Source: Theristus sp. LFF4_11
Lineage: Eukaryota; Nematoda; Chromadorea; Monhysterida; Xyalidae
Direction of reading: 5' to 3'
NCBI GenBank assembly: GCA_030248135.1
Contig: JASANC010005327.1
Location: 19,736-83,735 of the forward strand
Length of the DNA stretch: 64,000 nt
Shown: one piece after another, positions 33,901 to 45,411 of the stretch
Layout: each line of letters opens with the position of its first letter
Numbering within the stretch: the first letter of the stretch is position 1
Translations under genes and position numbers: made by a program
The notes under the pieces: model-generated
What the model was told of the DNA's origin: nothing
The model's database searches: none
The model's input: the letters and a program-made list of their open reading frames with translations, nothing else

Positions 33901-36900
33901 TGTTACTTTGATAATAGTTTCAATACAGCGGTTGTTACGTTGTGTATGGTGGACGAATACGGAGTTTTCAAAGATTGGAAGCATTTCTTCCACTAAGATC
34001 ATAATAAGAACGTACGAAGGCAAATGTTATTTAATTTTCAAGCGTGCATAAAATGCTAGTTTGCAACATGTGTGATGTGTTGTGCGTCTGCAGTGACGTC
34101 TCTCCATTTGACTGGACCCAACAAACAGGCCGTATCGCAGCTACTATTACTCAGGCTGGAACAGTTGACGGTCGCTGTTCTGATCGATCGTCTGATTGCG
34201 CGAAGGCAATGGCCTCTTGCGATCGCAGTCTGCAAGTATCTGCATTTGCAAGCAGACGACGGCGTCAACAGGGTGCTCGCGCATTGGGCCTGCAACAAGG
34301 CCAGTCACGATCTCTTACTTTGCGAAAGCGCTGATATTGGCCGGGATTTGAAACCACACCTGAATGGATACGCGTTGACTGCAATTCATGACTGATTTTT
34401 CTTTCTACTATCCTGGAAAACATTCAACTTCGGCATTTCAGCTGAGCATTCAATGTTCAACTGGAAGCAGGCAACCTGATTGCCTGGTTGCATCTATTTT
34501 CAAATGCGGCCAATCAGCCTGCTACACTCAGTGTTTCCGTATTCAGCTCGAGGAGCAGGCACTTGCCCGATCGGCCGGTCGTGCCACGATTGAGACACGT
34601 CTGTTGGCCGATGCGATCGCGAGTAAATTCAATGAATTCCCCGGCATCTCGTACGCCGATGTGGCTGCAAAGGCGGCTGCTTTCGATCTCAAGGTTGCCA
34701 CGCTGTTCTGTTTTGTTACCATTGTCAAATTGAACCACTTCTTAATTGAGACGTGTTTGCGTGTCAAGAGCCTCAAGATCACCATCGTTGCCTTAGGAGC
34801 TTGCCACGATGCTTGTCGACAATGAACCGAAACTGGAGCGTCAGGTGAAAATGCTCATGAAACTCGGGCGTCCGCAGCAGGCGCTCGCACGAGCCACCGA
34901 AAGCGGCAATCCAGATCTCGGTGAGAGCGTCCGCGTTTGTTTGGGCTTGCTTTTGAATGCAACGTGCTGATTGGCTGGTTGTGCTGCTGGTTGAGTTTCG
35001 AATATAAGAAGCGAAGAAGCGTTAAAATTGAAGTGCAGTTATGTTACGTTCTGGTGCAACACGGTCGCCCAGGTTTGCTCACTTTTTACCACTGCAGTGT
35101 ACTCGGTGATCGTGAAGCTACGCGAGCAGATGGACAAGGCCGCGTTGGATCTGCTGCTTCGACGGTACCCGGCCGCGTTTTCGCTCTATCGATCGCTGCT
35201 GGGCGAGCAGACGCACTCGGCGGCGCACGTGCACGCGCTGTACAGACAGGAGGACGACTTCGTGGGGCAGACGCGCTGTCTCGTGCGCGACGCCGCTGAC
35301 ACTGGCGTGTGTGCAGCACTGCTGTTGCAGCATTCGCACTTGTGTACACCATCGCTGCAGCAAACTCAAGCGTGCCCGTTGTGTTAAGGCCCGTTCACAC
35401 TAACGTATGCGTATACGGCACGGCACTGCCGTTCATGGAGACGTGCCTTTGACGTACGTCGATGTACGTCAGCATACGTCAGTATGAACGGGCCTTTAAA
35501 GGCGCTGAACAGCACTGGTGTTGTTCAACCAATGAGAATATGCCGTGTTCAAATGTATCAAATGTGCGAATTCTGAACAGGCTAACATTGAATCATGATG
35601 CCAGAGCTGCATCAATAGAGGATGGGTATTGGTTAACAAGATAAACATCTTTTCGGACTACATGTGCTGTTTTTTCTGCTCAGGTGTTTGACATCGGCCG
35701 CAAACAAGACATGCTGTGCAGTGCTGAGCGCTTGGTGCACGAGAAACTCGAGGACGGCGCACTCGCTGCGCAGCTTGCTGATCAAGTTTGCGTTTTTTGT
35801 GGTGTTGCGTGAGTTTACTCGTCAATTTGTCGGCACAACGCTTGGCTGATTTGCGTTGGAACACTGGCCACCTGCAAACCAACAACAACACCCAAGTGGG
35901 CGTGGCCAATGCTTTCATGAAATCACAGGTGAAACTGCTGAAACGGCAGGTGGAGCTCGAGGAACGTTTCGGACAGATGTTCTGCAGTCTCTCACTGCGA
36001 AACACGTTCATTTGGCTGGTGGAGCACGCACAGAACGAACGGGCCGAGGCGCTCAGGAAAGAATTCAAAGTGCCTGAGAAAATGTCAGCTCATTGCATCT
36101 TTTCAGTTGAATTGTGTTCTGGACGATTGATTTTCTAACCAATTAGCGCATCCGATCCAAACGTAGCAAATAGGTTTTATGAAAATGCCAGTTTTTGTTT
36201 CATGCAGTTATTACTGGTGGCGAATTGAGGCATTGTGTCGTGCGGACCGCTGGCTGGATTTGGAGACATTTGCGAAGCAGCGAAAGCCACCGCAGGGATT
36301 CTTGGTTGGTGTGTTGGTGGTATGGTTTGATTGGATTTTTGGAAAACAAGAGCTTCAACTGCTTCAGCTTAAGTTCAGTTGAATGTCTGACACTCTGTGC
36401 CCTTTTTAATTATCAGGCTGTATTTCAGAAAAATTATTGGAAAAGGAAAATGCAAATATAAGCGAAATATTATGATGCCATTTTCAGCCATTTGTAAAGA
36501 TCTGCATGAAGTTTGAGCGTCCCGCGGAAGCACGCAAATATGCAGCGCGCATCACGGACACGGAGGAGCAAGTGATAGCACTGATTGAAATGCGGTCCGT
36601 TCATATGATCACTTCTTTTGGGGTGCGAACGCGGGCTCTCCTGATCACTGCAAGTGCACCGTGTTCTGCTTGGTGTTCGTATAATATTCATGCTGTCTGA
36701 AACGTGTGCATCGCTGATTGTGTTGCATGCTGTTTGCAGTCCATCGCTTCTCGACTTTGGCAATGTGCCGCGCTTGCTCAGGTGTCAGTAAAACAGTTGC
36801 AGTGGTTGCACGGCAGCCTATCAGCTGGCAGCTAAGTGTGCAAGGCTCAAACGTGTGTGCTGCGTTGTTGTTGCAGTGATCTCGTGTCCGCAGCGAAGTG

Positions 36901-37030
36901 TGCGTTCGATGCGAGCAGTGAGCAATTACTGAACAGATTGCAACTGCACTGCCACGGACAGCGAGACAGAGAGGCCACGGAGAGCATTGCTGCGTTCAGG
37001 CAACAGTTGAATGCAAAGGCAAAACGGTGA
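30954..37030 (+). CDS. VPS16: VPS16, HOPS/CORVET core subunit
   Basis: About 22 exons. Well-supported ones: 30954-31003, 31086-31183/7, 31312-31397, 31580-31714, 31959-32103, 32197-32309, 32482-32574, about 32664-32741, 32806-32984, 33258-33334, 33429-33557, 33657-33784, 34155-~34293, 34547-34693, 34797-34920, 35098-35306, 35684-35785, about 35880-36083, 36208-36304, 36488-36594, 36740-36781, 36877-37030. Family landmarks: CAFGGPI and EDLLCVQTDGRVLVY in the N-terminal beta-propeller, SCW, CIEAAGHEF, AASFGKTF, RVLNAVRD, LIDRLIARRQWPLAI, LAHWAC, and PFVKICMKFERPAEARKYA near the end. VPS16 links VPS33 to the class C core that tethers endosomes and lysosomes for fusion. Two exon ends need a GC instead of GT donor to keep the family frame. 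CTTCCAG lies 7 bases before the ATG. An intron holds a MITE. Confidence 0.93.
35384..35499. mobile_element. MITE-like palindrome in a VPS16 intron
   Basis: TTAAGGCCCGTTCACACTAA at the left end is mirrored by TCAGTATGAACGGGCCTTTA at the right end. The inner GTATGCGTATACGG and ATACGTCAGC parts also pair. Total length is about 116 bp. No coding capacity. The position is between the exons ending at 35,306 and starting at 35,684. Confidence 0.75.
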
Positions 37031-38142
37031 TCTTGGTGTTTTGTGTGCATCTTTGCAAATGATGTTATTCAATTACTTTCATGGTAGATATCTTTGCACG
37101 ATCGACCACTTTGTACTTTCTTGATCACTTTGTTCAACTTATCTTGATTCAGTGAAGCATATTTCAACCCCCATTTGTTAACGTAATGTTCAAGAAACAG
37201 CGATTGCTTTTGAACGTTTTTTTCCCAAACGTGCGCGTTGTGTCTGTGTGACACTCGTCGGGTCTGCAACGTTCTGCAAATTGAGCGCACACTGCAGTTT
37301 GAGAAACTGCGCAGAAGGTGGCAAATCCACTTTTGGGGTGGAGTTCTTTTTGTTTTTATTTTAGTCGCACTGTACTTTATTCAACACGTTGATCGGTCGC
37401 TGATTTCGGTCAGTTGAATCGCTGTTTCCCACTCAATTCAATAAGAGCGAAACAGTAACTGCTGCTCTTAGAAAAAATGTTTAAATCCATTTTGATGTTC
37501 GCAGTTTGAAGAATTTCTCTCGTTCATCTCCACTCCACTTTCGGGTTTTTCACTTTTTACACTCCTAGCCACGTGACAAACGCACGAGAAATATGGCGCT
37601 CACACGTTTCACATAGTTGGATAAGTTTTGTTCTTGAAGCTTCTCTGCCGTTGTCTCTGTACAATGTGACATTTTAGTCGATCTTTATTGCGTTTTTACT
37701 GCGGAAGTTGGAATGCTAATGTGAAACATACGGAGCTATTCATTGTGTTTTAGAGCTCAGTTCAGTTTCGGAATTGTGTTTTTTTGGTTTTTCCTGTGAT
37801 ATGGTGCCCCATTGCAGATCATTTTATTGTTGTGTTGTTCTTTTTTGCGATTGTTCATGTCCAGCCACAGCCAGGCCCTATTTCGTTGTATTGTGGTATA
37901 ATCTGCAAAAATATGAATGACCACAAAATGGATAAACAACGTATCCAAGTTGCGTAGCTCGATTTTCAAAAAATCTGTTATTGCCGATTGAAACTCAATA
38001 TTTTAAAATTTTGAAAGTTTCATATTAAATATTGAATTAGTTTCGTACTTTTCACGTTAATTCTCAAATTAAAAGCAATAAGACACAAGGACTTAACTTG
38101 TGCTTTTCAGACCGTTCAGACCAAGTGCAGCCTCACTGAAAC
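37031..38142. other. Intergenic, no gene seen
   Basis: About 1.1 kb between VPS16 and CISD3. Open frames on both strands are short and low in complexity. A CTTTTCAG acceptor-like sequence lies at about 38,103-38,110, some 33 bases upstream of the CISD3 start codon. Confidence 0.45.
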
Positions 38143-39077
38143 ATGTGCAGCTTGTCTGCACTTTCACGACCACTATTCGTCAGCAGTTTAACTCAAGCAC
38201 CCAGTAAATTGTCGCAGCACTTGGTGCAACAATGCAGACAGGCACGATTGGGCTGGGGCACCGTTCCCTATCCAACCAAGGACAGCAAATTCGTTGGCGT
38301 GCAGCCGAATCCGTTGAAGTATCAAGTGGTCAGTGCAGTCAGTTTACGTGCTCGTTGCTTTGGCACAGTCCACAGCACCGAATTCGGAGTTGTGCGTTTC
38401 AGATTTGGGACAAGAAGCCGTCGGAGCCGTACGGCATCCAGGGCAACCGCCATTTGCAGCCGCTGTTTGGCCGCTGCCGCATGCGCAAGCCGGTGAAAAT
38501 GCATTTGAAAAAGGACAAGGTGTACGCGTGGTGCTCCTGTGGCTACAGCATCAGACAGGTGATCAGGGACACTGCGCTTGCTTTGCGCTGCATTAGAACT
38601 AGCTGCATCACTGTGTGCTTGCTTGCTGGTACCAAAATGGCACTGTCAAGCAGTGGGCAGTTATGGGATCACGCCTGGCATTCGAAATTACGTTCGTCGG
38701 CGGAATGATGGACACAATGTCTCTGGTTTTGAAATATGCAAAGAAAAGTAAATTATAAAAGGATTTGGAAGTCGAGATAGGATTTACTTTGATATGCGTT
38801 TATTCTCAATGCTACTCCAGTTCCAGCACTGTTGTGCCGATTGCAGCCTCTGTGCGACGGTCACCACCTGCAGCACCATGTGCCCACGAACTACATGAAG
38901 CCCGTGCGCTACATCCCCGACCGCGACATGACCGTCTGGCTGTGTGGCTGTAAACAGACGAAAAACCGGCCGTTCTGTGACGGCTCGCATAAGACGGCGA
39001 AAGGCGCCGAGGAAATCACGGCCGAGCAGACCATCAATGTTACCGTGGACTTGCCGTCCGATTTGAAGTTGAACTGA
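38143..39077 (+). CDS. CISD3: CISD3-type protein with two CDGSH iron-sulfur domains
   Basis: Exons 38143-38325, 38403-38558 and 38847-39077 join at phase 0 and give 189 residues. The N-terminus is Ser/Arg/Gln-rich without acids, as expected for a mitochondrial targeting sequence. Two CDGSH [2Fe-2S] motifs follow the pattern C-x-C-x2-(S/T)-x3-P-x-C-D-G-x-H. In the first the ligands are Cys105, Cys107, Cys116 and His120, with His in place of the usual Ser/Ala/Thr before the ligand His. In the second they are Cys146, Cys148, Cys157 and His161. Paired domains in one chain with a transit peptide identify CISD3 (MiNT), a monomeric matrix NEET protein that handles iron-sulfur clusters. AATAAA lies about 94 bp after the stop. 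The next gene starts 255 bp downstream on the same strand. Confidence 0.93.
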
Positions 39078-39331
39078 ACCACTTGTGACACGTCGCTGTT
39101 TCTTTCCGTGATTGTTTCTGAGTTTTCTTCCGTTATCGCATTCCGAACAAGTCAAACTCTTTAGCTGGTCAATAAACTTTACGGAAATCCTATTATCCGT
39201 GTTATGTTTTCAAGCCATGGTTTAAAGACCAAAGCAGACCAGTGGCTGCGTTTACCGTCGTTCATTTTCTTGATGTTTGTTTCACGTTCATTTTTTATCA
39301 TCACTGTTTTGATCAGTGAGCGAACGAGACC

Positions 39332-42310
39332 ATGTACATTTGGATTGCGTCCTTTCTGTTCTACCTGTACATTTATTTGTTTTGTTGCGGTCTGCGATGG
39401 CTGCTGCATCGGTTTGTGCCAAGGACACCAGAGGTAAAGTGATTCAATATTCTGGTAATTTAAAGCATTCAAGCTTAGTTTCTCATCGCAACAATTCGAT
39501 TATTTTCTCAGGTTTTGAGTTAAATACGACATTGTTTTCTTTCTTGTGCAACCACCACGACTAGTGTTGGTAAAAAAACCGGTTTTTGTATGGCCAGGAA
39601 AAACGGTTTTATTTCCATTTTAAAACCGTTTTATTTCTCAATTTTTCCCAACAGCCGAAAGTGTCTCGAAGTTGGCCCCCTCCAATTAAAAATCAAAAAT
39701 ACGATCTAAATTAGCATCTGACGCTTCAAGAAAAGTAAATCTGGCATGTACCGTATTACCTCTATTAACCCCCCCCCAAATTAAACCCCCCCAAAAAATA
39801 ATCCCCCCCCCAAAAAGAATCCCCATGGGGGATTATTGGAAACCTGTTTGAAACACATACCCAGCGAATTCAGTGGCTGGTTGCAGTGAAAATGATGAAA
39901 TTGTGCTACCAAAGGCCCCAAATGGATGAGTTAATGGTAATTTCATTACAAAAGGCTGTTGTAAAACGAAATTTCTATGTAGAGTAGAAGTTTCTGCGAC
40001 TTCCTTCCTGCCATGGAAGGTATTTTTGCCATTTTGCCCACTCCTAAAAATGGTTTCCAAATAACCCCCCCCCCCCAAAATAAACCCCCACCCCAGAAGT
40101 CGCTGAAGAAATAAACCCCCATGGGGGTTTATTAGAGAGAGGTAATACGGTATTTTCATACAGAGAGTTTTCAATTTTGCTGCATATAATTTGGCGATAT
40201 CATCCACCTGATAGTTTTGAAGTACCGAAAATTTGAGGTAAAAAACGGTTTTTTATTATCGCAAGAAAGAAACTAGAAATAAAACCGGCTTTATATCCCA
40301 TGCCAACCCTAAACACGACAACCTGGAACTCTGAATGTTACCTGTTCACAGGACACTCCGTGGCTGTCCGCAATCTTCGAGGCGTTAGCGACCCTGCAAA
40401 TTTGTGCCCCTATTTTCGACGTTGAGCTTGTCTGGAACACATACGGACGACTGGGTTAGTAAAAGAAACATAGTGCAGTTCAGTTTACAGTGTTTCTCAG
40501 AGTTCGTTGATCATTTCAGTGATATAATTCAGCATTGCTTTCTCAACCTTTTCAGCGGTGTTTTTCCAAATCTGGATGTTTGAATATTTCAATTGGCGCA
40601 CAATCTACGATGCCTACGGTCATCCTGGGTATTTCTTCGCTGCGAAAACAACGAAAGAACTGCGTCGGGAGCGACTTTCGTATTTGGTAAGAAAGATTGC
40701 AACGAAAGCAAGCTTGGTTGTTTTCTGGTTGGTTTTGTCCTTGAGTTCAATGAATCCAGCCAGTTTGCATGATGGTCCTCTGCATTTCGGCCTGGCAACA
40801 TTTCGCCCTCTTCTGCAACATCAGATGCTTATGGCAACTAATACCGTATTACCTCTATTAAACCCCCCCAAAATTAAACCCCCCCCCAAAAATAAACCCC
40901 CACCCCCTCGACAAGTTTCCAAACAATCCCCCCCCCCCCAAAATAATCCCCCATGGGGGATTATTGAAACCTGTTTGAAATACATACCCAGCGAATTCAG
41001 TGGCTGGTTGCAGTGAAAATGATGAAATTGTGCTACCAAAGGCCCCAAATGGATGAGTTAATGGTAATTTCATTACAAAAGGCTGTTGTAAAAGGAAATT
41101 TCTATGTAGAGTAGAAGTTTCTGCGACTTTCTTCCTGCCATGGAAGGTATTTTTGCCATTTTGCGCACTCCTAAAAATGGTTTCCAAATAAACCCCCCCC
41201 CAAAAAAACAAACCCCCCCCCCCCAAAATAAACCCCCACCCCCAGAAGTCGCTGAAGAAATAAACCCCCATGGGGGTTTATTAGAGGTAATACGGTAGTA
41301 ACACTTGTGCAACCAATTCTGCTTATGGCAATGTTCAGAGATTGCCAAGTTGTCCAATAGTTCACATGATGTCTGAAAGTTGCTGTAGCCACTTTTTTCG
41401 ACGCCGTCTTCAATGCTGAGTTTCAGTTTGAACGACTGCGTGACTGTTTTCCAGGCGACCGGCCAACTGATCGGAGGTTTGCTGTCGTGGCCGATGACGC
41501 TGCTGTTTTGGCGATTCAAACTCGTTGACGAACATTGGGACAAATACTTGCAGGAGGACTGCGAGAACGATCTTACGGTTGGTGTTGGTGTGCTGTTTCT
41601 GTGTGAGCTTGCAGTATTGTTGCTGACTGATCGTTTACTTGCGACATGGGTCAAGTCGGGCGCACGGCAAATGTCAACCAGTCAACCAGAAAAAAATCCA
41701 AACAAAAGTCAAGAAGCAGAATGAAAAGATTGCCCGGTTTTAGGTGTCGGTTCTGAATGGCTGCATCATCGAGTGCTTGGGCGCGTACGCCGTTCGCTAC
41801 ATGGAGCTGAACACGCAGCATCATCGCATCCGTGCGTTCATCAACAGTTTCTGGTGTGGTCTGCTGACTGCTATTGGTTAGATCCGTTTTTTCTCACAAT
41901 TCCCCTTCGTGCACACTTTTTAATAACTGATTTGACTTGACTTGTCTTGAGTGTACAACTCAACTAGACTCTGCCTGAAGCCTCCGTTCTCAATCCCAGG
42001 CATTTCATTCACCGGTTTCTACGTGCACCCGATCGTTGCGTCGATGGTCACCATCGGCTGTGGTGAGCTCAGCTACTGGCAGCATTTCAAGGTCTACTGG
42101 ATCGCGTGTCTGCTCGGCTGGTATGCGGCCGAGTTGGTATACGCGGTGAAGACAGAGCCGAAACGCCCGAAGCACAGCTATCAGATTCGTATTTCCACCG
42201 ACCAGCCGACGCCAATGCTCAGCATGACCGCAGCACCGCCACCGTCAGCGATTCTGAACAGCCGGTCGCCGAATCCACAGGGGCTCATGAATGGAGAGGC
42301 ATGCCAATGA
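39332..42310 (+). CDS. AQP11: AQP11-like unorthodox aquaporin, copy 1
   Basis: Six exons, 39332-39433, 40352-40454, 40556-40686, 41455-41577, 41744-41876, 42000-42310, give 300 residues. Similarity to AQP11 runs the full length: FEALATLQIC in helix 2, GQLIGGLLSW in helix 3, SFTGFYVHP then IVASMVTIGCGE around the second half-helix, and FKVYWIACLLGWYAAEL in helix 6. The two pore boxes that read NPA in classic aquaporins (NPC and NPA in human AQP11) read HPG (DAYGHPGYF) and HPI here. The C-terminal tail is long and Pro/Ser-rich. AQP11-class proteins sit mostly in the ER and are proposed water, glycerol or peroxide channels; transport by this protein is uncertain because of the changed boxes. Introns 1 and 3 each carry a copy of the same MITE. 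AATAAA is at about 42,725. Confidence 0.85.
39749..40152. mobile_element. MITE with TACCGTATTACCTCTATTA ends, copy 1
   Basis: A 404-bp element in the first intron of the first aquaporin. Left end TACCGTATTACCTCTATTA and right end AGAGGTAATACGGTA are inverted repeats, followed inward by C-run and G-run stretches (CCCCCCAAATTAAACCCC and its mirror CATGGGGGTTTATT). The middle ~230 bp (GCGAATTCAGTGGCTGG...) is nearly identical to copy 2. No coding capacity. Confidence 0.85.
40842..41297. mobile_element. MITE with TACCGTATTACCTCTATTA ends, copy 2
   Basis: A 456-bp copy of the same element in the third intron of the same gene, same orientation. Ends match copy 1, with GAGGTAATACGGTA at the right. 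The unique middle differs from copy 1 at very few positions, so both insertions are recent or one arose from the other. The phrase TGCTTATGGCAA occurs on both sides (about 40,828 and 41,322), the right one about 25 bp outside the element. Confidence 0.85.
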
Positions 42311-43218
42311 ACTGCGCTCGCAGCAGATCGTCTAATGTAGAACTTTGTATTTTGCCAATTAGCAAAGGACTAACTTGATTATGGCCTTGTATTTGCGTGT
42401 ACCTGTTTTTCAGTGCCAGAATGAGGTCTTACGGTTTTGCTAACTGGTGTAACTAGTCCTCCGTTTTGCCTCCATGGGTACTCAAGAACAGTCTATTTCT
42501 CCCGCCAGCTTTAGTTTATCGTTGTGCTTTGTTTTCAACCACTTTGTCTACCAAACCGACCAGCCCGGTGCTATTCCTTTTACAATCTAAATTTTTATCC
42601 ATGATTGCTTTACTTTCTTATCACGTGTTTGCTTTATTAATGCGTGCTTTAGGAGGACAATCTCAACTGTTTCATTTCCTTGACGTCTGTACAGGTTTTT
42701 AAATTGCAGCCAGGGATTATGTCGAATAAAAGTGTTTAGACTTTAGAAAACTATAGTGTTTCTTTTTTTGGAAATTAAAAAAATAAGCGTCTATCTTTTT
42801 TACCTCATTCTCAGAACAACTTTTTAGACTTTAAAAAAAGTTGCAACTTTTTGTTTGCTTTAGATCCAATTACGTGTTTGCTGAGTGACAGCAGAAAAAC
42901 ACACCCGAAAAATGAATCTGTCAAACACACACACTATACCGTGCAAAGCCGAGCGAGCTCAAACCAGTTTATCTGATTTCATCGGAAATTTTGAAGATTG
43001 AACTGAGTGCACATTCCGCTCGCTGTTGTCAACGAAAAAAACAGTTTAAAGGAAAGCGTACTGTCAGCGTTTTGTTTTCATTTGTGGACTTGCGCTTTTT
43101 GAGTGAAACTGCTGATTCTGTTTCTGTGGTGAGCATTTGCGATTTCGGATTGTTCAAACACTGTATAATACTTCATTGCAAATTGAATTAAAACCAAAAA
43201 TAAAATCGAACAACCAAA
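42311..43218. other. Spacer between tandem aquaporin genes
   Basis: About 900 bp containing the probable polyadenylation signal of copy 1 (AATAAA near 42,725) and AT-rich DNA. No gene is supported. Confidence 0.5.
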
Positions 43219-44682
43219 ATGATGTTCACGATGTACATTTGGATGGCCTCCTTTTTGTTTCATCTGTATGTCTACTTCCTTTGCTGCGGTCTTCGGTGGA
43301 TTCTGCATCGATTCGTTCCAAGAAGTCCAGAGGTAAAATTACACTGTAAATTTTAAAAGCCTGGAGCTGTGTAACTATTATCAGAGCAGCTATAGTGATA
43401 ACTTTTAACTGTAACTTTTCCTTTCAGGATGACCCTTGGCTGTTTGCAGTATTCGAGGCGATAGCAACGATGCAGATATGTGCACCAATGTTTGATTTGG
43501 AACTAGTCTGGAATACTTACGGACTACTTGGTAAGAAGGCGAGCCGTGCCTGAGTATGTTTTCGTAGAATCTTATGGTTTTCGACAGGATAGAGAAAACA
43601 CCTTGTTTGGAGAGACGATGCCAAGTTCCGCACGCTGTGATTGGCTGAATTCCAGCAGCAACCGTATGCGATCAGCTTTCCGAACACAGAACTACTGAGC
43701 AAATGTTTCCAAACTGTTTTCTTCTATTTTCAGCGGTGTTCTTCCAAGTGGCCCTAATGAAACTCATCAATAGTCGTACGATCGACGATGCCTACGGACA
43801 CCCGGGATATTTTCTGGCGGCGCGAACCACGAAAATATTGAGACGCGACTTTCTGCCGTATTTGGTAGCAACATACGTTATTTGGGATCAGTTTTGTGGA
43901 AACTGCCTTGAAAAACGTGGTTTCTTGCACGTTATCAGGCATGCGGGCAACTGGCTGGCGGTCTTTTGGCTGTCCCACTGACGCTGATGTTCTGGCGGTT
44001 CAGACTGGTCAGTGAACATTGGGAGCAGTACACGTCGGAGGCGTGCGATTCGGACTTGACGGTGAGCAGACTCTTTGGGCATTGGTGAATGGTGTTTGGA
44101 ATGGCCGAACCGCCAGCATTGGTGTTGATCACCAAGGTCTCCCTGTTGAACGGCTGCATCGTTGAGGGACTCGGCGCATTCGCACTGCGCTCCGTGAAGC
44201 TGAACACTCGCGAACACAAGCACGTCCACCTGATCAACAGTCTCTGGCATGCGCTGCTCGCAACCATCGGTCAGAAGTTGTAGACAATTTTGAGATTCAG
44301 GTACAACTCTTTTATAGCGCCAGCTGATTGGCTGCATACCACATGGGTGCACTGCTAATTGTGATCTTTTGACACAAGGGTGCACTTTTGACGTCATTGT
44401 TGTGCGAGTTTGGCAGATTCAGACAACCCCGTCTTAACAGGCATTTCATTCACCGGTTTCTACGTGCACCCGATCGTTGCGTCGATGGTCACCATCGGCT
44501 GTGGTGAGCTCGGCTACTGGCAGCATTTCAAGGTCTATTGGATCGCACCGTTACTGGGTTGGTATGCTGCCGAGTTGATTCAAGCAGTCAAAACTGAACC
44601 GAAACGCGTCAAGTACAGCTATGAGGTGAAGCCGATTGATATCATCCAAGTCAAGCATCAGCAGTTGGAGCATGATTGGTGA
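43219..44682 (+). CDS. AQP11: AQP11-like unorthodox aquaporin, copy 2
   Basis: Six exons at the same positions in the protein as copy 1: 43219-43332, 43428-43530, 43734-43864, 43939-44061, 44137-44269, 44441-44682, giving 281 residues. It is a tandem duplicate. The pore boxes are again HPG (DAYGHPGYF) and HPI (FYVHPIVAS). Introns are much shorter than in copy 1 because the two MITEs are absent. The last exon begins with about 70 bases identical to copy 1 and stays nearly identical for about 115, after which the C-terminal tail is different and shorter, ending without the Pro/Ser-rich part. The first ATG (43,219) gives MMFTMYIW; a second ATG three codons later (43,231) matches the start of copy 1, so the real start could be either. 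Confidence 0.85.
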
Positions 44683-45411
44683 TGAGTCATTTCACATCTG
44701 CCGAACTTGTTGAACTATTGTGTGCATGTGTGTTCAAGTCACTGCTGAACAATTGCTACACGGCAAAGTTTGCATTTTTTTCGGACAATTTTATTTCATG
44801 CATTTGAGCCGATAAAAAAATAGACAAATCGAAATGGTGTCACGTCTTGTCTATAAATAATCAGTATGGATTAAAAAAATTCGCTGCCAGAAAATAATAC
44901 GCCAGGATTGTCGTTAACTGCGTGCAATTCGCTGATTGGTTGGTTACTAATTGTGCCAATCAGAAAAGACGCCGGTCACGAATGAATTGTCTCGTTTGCT
45001 CGTTCAAATAATTAAAAAATGAGAGCACAATAATAAAAATAAAGCACACCAAGAAGGACATGATGCTGATAAATTAGTCAAATAAAGTATCACCAACAAA
45101 AGAAAAACACCGAAAGAAAGGCTTCCAAACCGAATCTGACGACTGGCAGTTTTTTTACCACCAACAATTGCAGCCGAAAAACTAACGATGCAAGTTAACA
45201 GAAAAGATTGTCGAAAACGGAACTGCGATAATGCCTTCCAAAACAGCTGGTAAATCAAACTGAAATCAAAGCAAAATGACAAATATAATTTTAAAAACCG
45301 TGTCCAAAATCTTCGACTAGATTAGCAATAAAATAACCAAAGGCACTTTCGCACATGACATTCGCACGACTTGTGTGTTGATAATTTGTCTGACACTTTG
45401 TTGATTGCGTT
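44683..45411. other. Short convergent intergenic region
   Basis: The 3' ends of aquaporin copy 2 (+) and UBE3A (-) face each other over about 730 bp. It holds CGCTGATTGGTTGG near 44,930 and CCAATCAG near 44,956, an inverted pair of the recurrent octamer. No gene seen. Confidence 0.5.

Noticed and set aside
39833..40207. Minus-strand frame of 124 codons, repeated at 40,858-41,271
   Set aside because: It lies inside the two MITE copies, begins and ends in C/G runs and has no domain, so it is not a shared gene.
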